From NCBI GenBank assembly GCA_910587535.1, contig CAJUKM010000001.1:25787-89786 (forward strand): 64,000 bases of DNA, read 5' to 3'. Source of the stretch: an uncultured Bacilli bacterium (GTDB taxonomy: Bacteria > Bacillota_I > Bacilli_A > RF39 > UBA660). The first letter of the stretch is position 1, and every line of letters starts with the position of its first letter. Under the pieces are notes generated by a model, which was not told the origin of the DNA, ran no database searches, and saw only the letters and a program-made list of their open reading frames with translations. Below are positions 53,960 through 61,939 of the stretch, one piece after another. Both the position numbers and the translations under genes were made by a program.

Positions 53960-54571
53960 ATGGAAGTAAATAAGTTTTCTGGTAAAGATTATGATAGCGT
54001 TTTAGAGGAAGCTTTATCTAAGTTAAATTTAAAAGAAGAGGAAGTTATCATATCGAGCGAAGAAAAAAAAGGTGGTCTTTTTAAAGGAAAGTTAGTAGAA
54101 CTTACTGTTACACCTTTAACTGACGTTCTAGAATTTGTTAAAGAATATCTTAGTGAATTACTTATTAAGATGGGAATAGAGGTTTCTTTTGAGACAAAAA
54201 TCAGAGATAATCAACTACAGGTAAAGATGTATTCTAATGATAATCCACTGCTCATAGGTAGAGACGGCAAGAATCTGGCTGCTCTTCAAACTGTAATAAG
54301 AAATACAGTAAAAAACGAATTTGGAAAGTCACCTTATATTTCTCTAGATGTCGAAAATTATAAAGATAAGCAAGTTATGCATTTAGAAAAAACGGCGAAG
54401 AGAATTGCTAGAGAAGTTAGCGAGACAAAAATAGCAGTCGAACTCGACAATATGAACTCATATGAAAGATTGATCGTACACAATGCTGTTGCCAATTTTG
54501 AAGATATATATACGGAGAGCGTCGGAGAAGAGCCGAATCGTCACGTAATTATTAAACCTAAAGAAAAATAA
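53960..54571 (+). CDS. jag: RNA-binding protein Jag/KhpB
   Basis: 203 aa: Jag-N domain (start MEVNKFSGKDYDSVLEEALSK, about 1-50), a KH-type domain around 'PLLIGRDGKNLAALQTVIRN' and the R3H domain ('MNSYERLIVHNAVANFEDIYTESVGEEPNRHVII'; key 'ERLIVHNAV' and 'EPNRHV'). KhpA/KhpB bind small RNAs and mRNAs in Gram-positives. It follows yidC by 5 bp. Confidence 0.95.
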   Translation: MEVNKFSGKDYDSVLEEALSKLNLKEEEVIISSEEKKGGLFKGKLVELTVTPLTDVLEFVKEYLSELLIKMGIEVSFETKIRDNQLQVKMYSNDNPLLIGRDGKNLAALQTVIRNTVKNEFGKSPYISLDVENYKDKQVMHLEKTAKRIAREVSETKIAVELDNMNSYERLIVHNAVANFEDIYTESVGEEPNRHVIIKPKEK

Positions 54572-54594
54572 GAATTTTAAAATAAACTTTTAGA

Positions 54595-54641
54595 TGATAA
54601 AGACAATAGGTTCTTCCTAGCTTTATCATTTTTTTTATTTT
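54595..54641 (+). terminator. Intrinsic terminator of rpmH-rnpA-yidC-jag
   Basis: TGATAAAG / CTTTATCA stem (54595-54628) with an inner AGG/CCT pairing, followed by eight T residues. Confidence 0.85.
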
Positions 54642-54667
54642 TAATAAATGTAACTAATAATCTGTGG

Positions 54668-54673
54668 TATACT
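54668..54673 (+). promoter_or_regulatory. Extended -10 promoter for the M14 peptidase gene
   Basis: TGGTATACT reads as an extended -10 (TATACT 54668-54673); no good -35 is present. It is only 18 bp before the GTG start. Confidence 0.45.
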
Positions 54674-54690
54674 GTTTTTAGGTGATAAAT

Positions 54691-55842
54691 GTGGTCGAAA
54701 AGCGTATTTTGGATTTTACCAAATTAAATGAATGCTTAGATAAACTTGAGACAGTTCATGAAGAGAAACCTTTAGGTAAAACAAGTTTTGGATATCCGAT
54801 AAGATATTTTACCTATGGAACAGGTGAACATCATGTAATAATAACAGCTGGCACTCATGCTGTCGAACTTATAAGCAATCATTACGTTATCCATTTTATG
54901 GAGTTTATTGATAAGTCTGGTCTAATAGATAAGGAAAAGTATACTTTACATTTTATTCCTATTTTAAATCCAGAAGGAACGATAGTAGTGACTTCCGCTA
55001 TTCGCAGTAAATTAAAAAGTACTTGGACATATGAAGAAGAACAAGATTTTTGTAAAGATTGGTACACCAGATGTAAATATGATGATGAAAATGTCGGAGA
55101 AGTGAACAAAAAACATGAATTATTTAGAGGAATAGGTGTCGATTGTATAGATGATCGTCATAGGGACTTGAAAGAAAATATATCTGACATTTTGAAGGCA
55201 TTCAATGATGGAAGTATAATTCAATGGTCAGCAAATGGCAATGGCGTGAATTTGAACGACAATTCTCCTTTTAATGAATATATAAAAATGAAAGAAAATG
55301 GTATTCCTAGGTACTTGCGAGGCATACCTGATGGTCTAAATATGTCAATACCAAACCCTTTAGGTACAATCTATTCTGGGGAAAGTTTTACTTACGAAAA
55401 GGAAAATGAATGTTTGCTAGAGTTATATAATCGAATCGGTACAGATGCAAAGTTAATAGGATCTTTAATCTTTCATTCATGTGGTGGTTTAGTACGTTAT
55501 TTAAAAGGAATAGAAGGCAAGCCCAATCCTTGGAAAGGCAATATTCCGAATCAAGAAATTCAATATAACGAGGCAGTAGCGACAGCTTATGCTGAAAAGA
55601 CCGGATACCGATTGATAGAAACAAAAGCTTATAATACGATCAGTAGTATGCTCGAATCTATCTATCCTGGTACTCTATTGATAGAACTTGGTCAAATTCG
55701 CGGAAACCCTCTTGGACAATTCATCAATGACAATGGTATTTTTGATAAAATGATAACGACAAACGACGAAGCTATTTGTCATTCGATTGAAGTCATGTAT
55801 GAGGAATATCAAAAAATGAAAAAAAATACGATAGGTATGTAG
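54691..55842 (+). CDS. M14-family zinc carboxypeptidase-like protein (cytoplasmic form)
   Basis: 383 aa from GTG at 54691 (AGGTG 6 bp upstream; an earlier in-frame GTG overlaps that site). Motifs of the M14 fold: HAVE (56-59, zinc ligands), NGVNLNDN (184-191), FHSCGG with zinc His (262) and catalytic Glu in LLIELG (332). No signal peptide. Relatives include gamma-D-glutamyl-diaminopimelate peptidases acting on peptidoglycan or its fragments. It is followed after 9 bp by a beta-lactamase-like gene. Confidence 0.78.
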   Translation: MVEKRILDFTKLNECLDKLETVHEEKPLGKTSFGYPIRYFTYGTGEHHVIITAGTHAVELISNHYVIHFMEFIDKSGLIDKEKYTLHFIPILNPEGTIVVTSAIRSKLKSTWTYEEEQDFCKDWYTRCKYDDENVGEVNKKHELFRGIGVDCIDDRHRDLKENISDILKAFNDGSIIQWSANGNGVNLNDNSPFNEYIKMKENGIPRYLRGIPDGLNMSIPNPLGTIYSGESFTYEKENECLLELYNRIGTDAKLIGSLIFHSCGGLVRYLKGIEGKPNPWKGNIPNQEIQYNEAVATAYAEKTGYRLIETKAYNTISSMLESIYPGTLLIELGQIRGNPLGQFINDNGIFDKMITTNDEAICHSIEVMYEEYQKMKKNTIGM

Positions 55843-55851
55843 GAAAAGATT

Positions 55852-56661
55852 ATGAAAAAAACAGTGGAAATTAGATCTAAAATACAATATAGAATTATTC
55901 AAAAAAAACTTTATAGGCTCAACAAGATGTTCTTAAAGAGTCAAGATAAAGTTGCTTACTATTATGAAGATATGAACAACGACGTGGTTTTCAGTTTTAA
56001 TGAGAATATTTGTTTTTATTCAGCTAGTAGCATTAAAATACTAGTATGTCTTTATTTATATGAATTAGCCGCTTCAAAAGAGATAGATTTAAATGAAAAA
56101 TTGTCTATCGAAAAAGAAGATATAAAACAGGGATCGGGAGTTTTGAAGGACAAGACTTGTGGACAGTTTTATAGTCTCGAAGAATTAGTGTATTATACAC
56201 TTAAAGAAAGTGACAATACTGCATATATAAAACTAGTAAACTACGTTACAAAAGAAAAACTAATAGAGTTTGGAAAAAGACTAGGAGCTAAACATACTTT
56301 AGAAGGAAAGGATTTGTTTGGCATAACTAATTGTTTCGATATGAGAGTCTATTGGAAAGAGCTTTATCGTTTTACAAAGGAAGAAGAGCTAGGAAAAAAG
56401 TTAAAAAGTCATCTAGAAAATCCTTCTTACAAAATCATCGATATATTTTCAGAAAATTATTATCGAAAATATGGTTCTTTCGATATCGCCTATCATGAAT
56501 GTGGGGTTGTCGAAGAAAAGAATCCGTTCTTTATATTTATTATGACTCAAAAAGGAAAACAAAAAAATAGAGATAGATTCATTCGTACGACAGCAAGAAA
56601 GATATACGAAATTCATAAATTATTACAAAAATATAAGGAAAAGGAAGAAAACAATAATTAA
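55852..56661 (+). CDS. Class A beta-lactamase-like serine hydrolase without signal peptide
   Basis: 269 aa. Active-site motifs: SxxK as SSIK (59-62), SDN (120-122) and a KTG-like 'KYGSFD' near 203. N-terminus is basic and soluble, with no export signal, so it probably acts on cytoplasmic peptides or is not a true antibiotic-destroying enzyme. Downstream of the M14 peptidase by 9 bp; together they may process muropeptides. Substrate unknown. Confidence 0.7.
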   Translation: MKKTVEIRSKIQYRIIQKKLYRLNKMFLKSQDKVAYYYEDMNNDVVFSFNENICFYSASSIKILVCLYLYELAASKEIDLNEKLSIEKEDIKQGSGVLKDKTCGQFYSLEELVYYTLKESDNTAYIKLVNYVTKEKLIEFGKRLGAKHTLEGKDLFGITNCFDMRVYWKELYRFTKEEELGKKLKSHLENPSYKIIDIFSENYYRKYGSFDIAYHECGVVEEKNPFFIFIMTQKGKQKNRDRFIRTTARKIYEIHKLLQKYKEKEENNN

Positions 56662-56719
56662 ACTGTTAGAGTGAGATTTTGTAGTACTTTAAAGGAGAAT
56701 AACTCTCTTTTTTGTTTAC

Positions 56720-56748
56720 TTTAAAAAATAAATAAATTTTGCTATAAT
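56720..56748 (+). promoter_or_regulatory. Promoter of mnmE-mnmG-rsmG
   Basis: -10 TATAAT (56743-56748) with a weak -35 TTTAAA (56720-56725) at 17 bp; 27 bp before the mnmE start. Confidence 0.6.
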
Positions 56749-56775
56749 ATGCCTGTTGGAAATGGGGAGAAGTCT

Positions 56776-58125
56776 ATGGAAGATACTATATGCGCCATAA
56801 GTACACCTGTAGGTGTCGGTGGGATTTCTATTATAAGAGTGAGTGGAGATAAATCCATAGAGATAGTGAATTCTATATTTAAGGGAAAAAACTTGGAAGA
56901 AGTATCTAGTCATACGATCAATTATGGACACATCTTTTATGATGATGAGAATATCGATGAAGTATTAGTATCTGTCATGAAAAAACCGAAAACATTTACT
57001 GCAGAAGACGTAGTAGAGATCAATCTTCATGGGGGAATTGCTACTACTAATAAGGTCTTAGAGATTTTATTGAATAATGGTTGTAGACAAGCGATGCCTG
57101 GAGAGTTTACTAAGAGAGCATTTTTAAACGGTAGGATAGATTTAGTAGAAGCAGAAGCGGTAGGTGATGTAATCGCAGCGGAAAATGAGAATGCGAGAAA
57201 ACTTTCTATGAACCAGCTTACTGGTAAATTGTCCTCATTGATAAGAAAGATAAAAAAAGAATTGCTCGAGTTAGAGTCTAAAATAGAGGTAAATATCGAT
57301 TATCCAGAATATGAAGATTTAGAGGATATGACGCAATCCAGAGTAGGAAAATCCTTGAATGAGATAAAAGATGTATTGGAAAAAATGATCGAAGAGAGCA
57401 AGATTGGAAAAATCATAAGCTCTGGTATAAACATAGCGATTATAGGAAGACCTAATGTTGGAAAAAGTAGTCTACTCAATGCATTTTTAGGAGAAGAGAA
57501 AGCAATAGTTACAGATATCGAAGGGACAACTAGGGATATAGTCGAAGGCAAACTCAATCTAAATGGCATGACTTTAAACTTCATCGATACGGCTGGTATA
57601 CGAGAAACAGAAGATATCGTCGAAAAAATAGGGGTCGATAAGAGTTTAAAAAGTATCGAGAGTGCTGACTTGGTCATTTTGGTTTTAGATGGAGCTAGTG
57701 CAATTTCAGAAGAAGAAAGAAATCTTATGGATAGACTTGCTGGAAAGAGGCATATCATATTTATCAACAAATCCGATCTCGAAAGCAGTATAGATATTAA
57801 AGAGGCACGAAATGCCGTGAGAGGAAATACTGTTTTTCCAGAGGGATTAGACGAATTAAAGAAAAAGATTAAAGAGTTGTTTGAGATTGGAGAAATGGAG
57901 AAAAAAGATTTTACATATATCTCTAACGCTAGACAATTATCTTTAATCGAACAAGTAAAGAACAATATCGAATCGGCTATAACTGGAATAGAGAATACCG
58001 TTCCAGTTGATATTGTCGTAATAGATATACGCGAGGCGAGAAGAAATATAGACTTGCTTTTAGGAGAGGTCTTTGATGAAGAATTGATAGACGAATTGTT
58101 CGATAAATTCTGTTTAGGGAAGTGA
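56776..58125 (+). CDS. mnmE: tRNA modification GTPase MnmE (TrmE)
   Basis: 449 aa. I start at 56776 (MEDTICAISTPVGVGGISII, GGGGAGA upstream); an ATG nine codons earlier overlaps the promoter. N-terminal formyl-THF-binding domain, helical domain, G domain with G1 GRPNVGKSS and G3 DTAGIRET, and the C-terminal (C)xGK motif FCLGK. With MnmG it adds the cmnm5 group to wobble U34. Confidence 0.96.
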   Translation: MEDTICAISTPVGVGGISIIRVSGDKSIEIVNSIFKGKNLEEVSSHTINYGHIFYDDENIDEVLVSVMKKPKTFTAEDVVEINLHGGIATTNKVLEILLNNGCRQAMPGEFTKRAFLNGRIDLVEAEAVGDVIAAENENARKLSMNQLTGKLSSLIRKIKKELLELESKIEVNIDYPEYEDLEDMTQSRVGKSLNEIKDVLEKMIEESKIGKIISSGINIAIIGRPNVGKSSLLNAFLGEEKAIVTDIEGTTRDIVEGKLNLNGMTLNFIDTAGIRETEDIVEKIGVDKSLKSIESADLVILVLDGASAISEEERNLMDRLAGKRHIIFINKSDLESSIDIKEARNAVRGNTVFPEGLDELKKKIKELFEIGEMEKKDFTYISNARQLSLIEQVKNNIESAITGIENTVPVDIVVIDIREARRNIDLLLGEVFDEELIDELFDKFCLGK

Positions 58126-58131
58126 TGATAA

Positions 58132-59997
58132 ATGAATTATGATGTAATCGTCGTCGGTGGAGGTCATGCGGGAATAGAAGCCTGCCATGCGACTAGTAAA
58201 ATAGGGTACAATACTCTACTGATAACAGGAAATATAAAAAATATAGGCGATATGCCTTGTAATCCTTCTATTGGAGGAACTTCTAAGGGAGTCATAGTCA
58301 GAGAGATCGATGCCTTAGGGGGACTCATGGGGAAAATCGCAGATCAATCGATATTGCAGATGAAAATGCTAAATGGCAGTAAGGGACCAGCAGTTAGATG
58401 TTTGAGAGCGCAAGCTGACAAAGAATTGTATCCTAAAAATATGCAAGATTATTTGGGTAATCAAAGAAATCTAACTATTAAAGAAGAAATAGTCGAAGAG
58501 ATAATTGTAGAAAATAATGTAGTAGTCGGAGTAAAAACTTCGAATGGAGAAAGAATAGATTGTAAGTGTTTGATACTCACCACTGGGACATATCTCAAAA
58601 GTGAAATATTGAGAGGGAGCGAAAAAACTCCTTCCGGACCACATGGAGAAAAAAGAAGTAATCATTTGAGCGATAGTCTAAAAAAGTTGGGATTCAATAT
58701 AATTCGATTAAAGACAGGTACTCCTCCTAGAATAGATGCTAAAACTGTCGACTATACAAAGATGAAAGAAGAGTTGGGGGATCCTTTGCATTATTCTTTC
58801 AGTTTCGATACTAAAAGTACATACGATGTCGATGCCCAGGAAAAGTGCTATTTGATCTATACTAACGAAGATACACATAGAATAATAAATGAAAATTTGG
58901 AAAAGTCCAGTATGTACGGAGGATATGTCAGTGGTGTCGGTCCTAGATATTGTCCTAGCATAGAAGATAAGATAGTTCGTTTTAAAGATAAAGAAAAACA
59001 TATCCTTTTTTTAGAACCACAGAGTATGGAAAAAGATAGTTGTTACTATGATGCTTTATATCTACAAGGTTTTTCTACATCTATGCCTCAGGACGTACAG
59101 GAAAAAATGGTTCACAGTCTGAAAGGATTAGAGCAAGCCAAAATTTTAGAATATGCTTATGCTATCGAATATGATGCGATAGATCCTCTTCAAGTTAGTC
59201 CGACACTCGAATCTAAGATCATTAAAAATCTTTTTACTGCTGGCCAAATAAATGGTACTAGCGGATATGAAGAGGCAGCTGGTCAGGGAATAGTTGCAGG
59301 TATAAATGCAGCGAATAAATTGAGTGGAAAAGATCCCCTCGTACTTAGACGCGATGAAGCTTACATCGGAGTATTGATAGACGATCTAGTAACTAAAGGT
59401 ACTATCGAACCATATAGAATGCTAACATCTAGGGCAGAATATAGGCTCATTTTAAGACACGACAATGCCGACTTGAGATTGAGAGAATATGGATATGAAG
59501 CAGGGCTAATAGATGAGAACCAAAAGAACGCTTTAGAGAGAAAAAAAGAAAATATCGATGAATTAAAACGATATATAAGAGAAGAAAAAATCAAAAAGGA
59601 TGAACTTGATCAAATCATACCTAACGGAAAGACTAGTACGATTTATGAACTGATCAAAAGACCAGACTTGGAAATAGAAAACATTTTAAACTTGAGAGAA
59701 GATTTAAAAAAGTATGGCGAAGAAGTTTTAGAAGAAGTAATAATAGATACCAAGTACGAAGGATATATATCTAAAACTTATAAGGACGCAGAGAAGTTGA
59801 AGAGAATGGAAGACAAACAAATTCCAGAAGATATAGATTATGATAATGTAGCTAATCTCGCATCTGAAGCAAGACAGAAGCTCGAGAACGTTCGACCTAG
59901 GACGATTGCACAGGCTAGCAGAATCAGCGGAGTCAATCCAGCAGATATTTCTATCTTGCTAGTTTATTTAAAGAAGGTGTACGGTAAAAATGAATGA
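58132..59997 (+). CDS. mnmG: tRNA uridine 5-carboxymethylaminomethyl modification enzyme MnmG (GidA)
   Basis: 621 aa FAD enzyme: 'VIVVGGGHAGIEACHA' dinucleotide fold, 'MPCNPSIGGTSKG', 'MLNGSKGPAVRCLRAQADK' and 'FTAGQINGTSGYEEAAGQG' are MnmG signatures. It overlaps rsmG by 8 bp. Partner of MnmE. Confidence 0.97.
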   Translation: MNYDVIVVGGGHAGIEACHATSKIGYNTLLITGNIKNIGDMPCNPSIGGTSKGVIVREIDALGGLMGKIADQSILQMKMLNGSKGPAVRCLRAQADKELYPKNMQDYLGNQRNLTIKEEIVEEIIVENNVVVGVKTSNGERIDCKCLILTTGTYLKSEILRGSEKTPSGPHGEKRSNHLSDSLKKLGFNIIRLKTGTPPRIDAKTVDYTKMKEELGDPLHYSFSFDTKSTYDVDAQEKCYLIYTNEDTHRIINENLEKSSMYGGYVSGVGPRYCPSIEDKIVRFKDKEKHILFLEPQSMEKDSCYYDALYLQGFSTSMPQDVQEKMVHSLKGLEQAKILEYAYAIEYDAIDPLQVSPTLESKIIKNLFTAGQINGTSGYEEAAGQGIVAGINAANKLSGKDPLVLRRDEAYIGVLIDDLVTKGTIEPYRMLTSRAEYRLILRHDNADLRLREYGYEAGLIDENQKNALERKKENIDELKRYIREEKIKKDELDQIIPNGKTSTIYELIKRPDLEIENILNLREDLKKYGEEVLEEVIIDTKYEGYISKTYKDAEKLKRMEDKQIPEDIDYDNVANLASEARQKLENVRPRTIAQASRISGVNPADISILLVYLKKVYGKNE

Positions 59998-60700
59998 GAA
60001 TGAATTTGTAAAGAGTCTCGCCGAAATAGATATAGTATTAACAGAAGATCAAAAAGAAAAATTTTCTTCATATGCATCTTTTCTATTAGAATATAATAAA
60101 CATACAAATTTAACTGCTTTTAAAACTAGAGATGACGTATATTTAAAGCATTTTTACGATTCTTTACTGTTGGCAAAGTATCGAAAATTAGGAAGTGAAA
60201 GAGTACTAGATATAGGAAGTGGAGCTGGTTTTCCTGGAGTGCCTTTAAAGATTTGTTTTCCAGATATCGATTTAGTCGTGCTCGATTCTAATGGAAAAAA
60301 AGCTAGGTTTTTAGAAGAATTAAAAGCTGTTCTCGATATCGATTATACAGTCATAAACAAAAGAGCAGAAGAATATGATTCTTCAAGTAGAGAATCTTTC
60401 GACGTCGTTACATCGCGAGCTGTGACACAGATGCCTATCTTAGCAGAGTTATCGATGCCTTTCGTAAAAATTGGTGGAGAATTTATCTCTTATAAAGGAA
60501 ATATTGGAGACGATCTAGAAGGTGGAGAATATGCTATCGATGCTTTAGGTGGAGAAATTAGTCGTATAGAAAGAACTGTCATCCCTTTAGAAAATGCAAA
60601 TAGATCGTTCATCTTTGTAAACAAGATACGTAAAACAGATGAAAAGTATCCACGTTCTTTTGACAAAATAAATAAAAAACCGTTGCAAAAAAAGGGATAA
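59990..60700 (+). CDS. rsmG: 16S rRNA (G527-N7) methyltransferase RsmG (GidB)
   Basis: 236 aa. SAM site 'RVLDIGSGAGFPGVPLKI' and 'TSRAV' catalytic region; N-terminal 'YNKHTNLTA'. It overlaps mnmG by 8 bp. Canonical mnmE-mnmG-rsmG-noc order. Confidence 0.95.
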   Translation: MNENEFVKSLAEIDIVLTEDQKEKFSSYASFLLEYNKHTNLTAFKTRDDVYLKHFYDSLLLAKYRKLGSERVLDIGSGAGFPGVPLKICFPDIDLVVLDSNGKKARFLEELKAVLDIDYTVINKRAEEYDSSSRESFDVVTSRAVTQMPILAELSMPFVKIGGEFISYKGNIGDDLEGGEYAIDALGGEISRIERTVIPLENANRSFIFVNKIRKTDEKYPRSFDKINKKPLQKKG

Positions 60701-60748
60701 TAAAGTAAACTTGTATTAAGAATAAAAGAATAGAGTAAAGGGGCAATA

Positions 60749-61858
60749 ATGATGAATGAACAAGTTCAAGATATATTCATTGAAGATATTATTCCTAATA
60801 GATTTCAGCCAAGACTTACTTTTGATGAAAAAGCTTTACAAGAACTATCAGATTCTATAAAAGTTCATGGCGTCATTCAACCTCTAGTGTTGAGAAAAGC
60901 TGGAAATAAATACGAAATAATTGCAGGAGAGAGAAGATATAAGGCTTCATGTCTAGCAGGACTCAAAAAAGTACCTGCTATTGTTCGTGAAATGACGGAC
61001 AACGAAAGTGCAGAAGTCGCTTTGATTGAAAACGTACAACGAAAAAATTTGTCAAGCATCGAAGAAGCTCAAAGTTATAGAAATCTTTTAGATAGAGGTT
61101 ATTTAACTCAAGAGGAGTTGGCACAAAAATTAGGGGTATCTCAACCTACAATAGCTAATAAGATGAGACTCTTAAATCTATGTGACGAAGTACAAAATGC
61201 TCTTTTGAACGAACAGATAAGCGAGAGACATGCAAGAAGTTTACTTTCATTACGAGATCCAGATGCTCAAAAGAACATGTTGAACAGGATTATCAAGGAA
61301 AGATTGACTGTCAAACAGTTAGATAACGAAATTAAGAAAAAATTACAAGAAGATACATCTCAAGATGATGGAGGAATGTTTATGCAACCTACTTTAGAAA
61401 ATGAAATATCCTTAGAAAATAACCACCCTGTAGAAAACAAAAATATTTTTGGATTTTCGATACAACCTCCAACGGATTTAGAGACTAGCGCTCCAAATCT
61501 CATGACAGGATTAGAGGAGACAGTTCCACCAGTAAGTTTTAATCCTTTTAGCTCTGAATCTTTAAATAGCAGTTTAGATGCTTCTATCGATCCAGCGCCT
61601 ATTTCTAGTAGCGAAGATGAAATCGAGACTTTCGACATGTTTGGAGACGCTTTTGCTCCTGCAACAAAGCAACCTATTAACGATACTCCTTCTTTTGGAA
61701 CTAATAGCAATGTAGCACCAGATGAACACAATGTTGGTGATCAAATTACGGAAGTAAGAGAAGCTGTGAAACGAGTAGAAAGTGCCGGTTTTAGAGTAGA
61801 AATGGAAGAATACGATTTCGAAGACATGTATCAGATGATCGTTAAAATTAAAAAATAG
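60749..61858 (+). CDS. noc: Nucleoid occlusion factor Noc, lacking N-terminal amphipathic helix and carrying a long low-complexity linker
   Basis: 369 aa ParB-like. CTP-binding box GERR (60-63), helix-turn-helix about 119-142 ('TQEELAQKLGVSQPTIANKM'), and a Noc-type C-terminus (329-369: 'EVREAVKRVESAGFRV ... YQMIVKIKK'). Its site ATTTCCCGGGAAAT is present at three places in the window. Two oddities: no upstream in-frame room for the N-terminal membrane-targeting helix (a stop lies at 60731), and residues about 202-328 are a disordered acidic linker with spaced aromatic clusters (IFGF 233-236, FNPF 264-267, FDMFGDAF 295-302). B. subtilis Noc is 283 aa. Confidence 0.87.
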   Translation: MMNEQVQDIFIEDIIPNRFQPRLTFDEKALQELSDSIKVHGVIQPLVLRKAGNKYEIIAGERRYKASCLAGLKKVPAIVREMTDNESAEVALIENVQRKNLSSIEEAQSYRNLLDRGYLTQEELAQKLGVSQPTIANKMRLLNLCDEVQNALLNEQISERHARSLLSLRDPDAQKNMLNRIIKERLTVKQLDNEIKKKLQEDTSQDDGGMFMQPTLENEISLENNHPVENKNIFGFSIQPPTDLETSAPNLMTGLEETVPPVSFNPFSSESLNSSLDASIDPAPISSSEDEIETFDMFGDAFAPATKQPINDTPSFGTNSNVAPDEHNVGDQITEVREAVKRVESAGFRVEMEEYDFEDMYQMIVKIKK

Positions 61859-61883
61859 CAAGTTATAAAAACTTGTTATTTTT
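61854..61883 (+). terminator. Intrinsic terminator of noc
   Basis: AATAGCAAGTT / AACTTGTTATT stem (61854-61880) with 5-nt loop and a T run. Confidence 0.75.
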
Positions 61884-61896
61884 AGGTGGACAAATA

Positions 61897-61939
61897 AAAA
61901 AGATGAAAAGATGTTTCAAATGATCCCCTCATGATTCAT
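61897..61939 (-). terminator. Possible terminator of the penicillin-binding protein gene
   Basis: Minus strand AAAGATGA ... TCATCTTT pairing with a large branched loop, ending in a T run. Convergent with the noc terminator. Confidence 0.45.

Noticed and set aside
57300..57965. 221-codon antisense open frame within mnmE
   Set aside because: It mirrors the mnmE GTPase coding region, has no ribosome site and no recognisable domain; it is a codon-bias shadow.
61360..61731. 123-codon minus-strand frame inside noc
   Set aside because: Lies opposite the low-complexity linker of noc, where open antisense frames are expected; no promoter or ribosome site.
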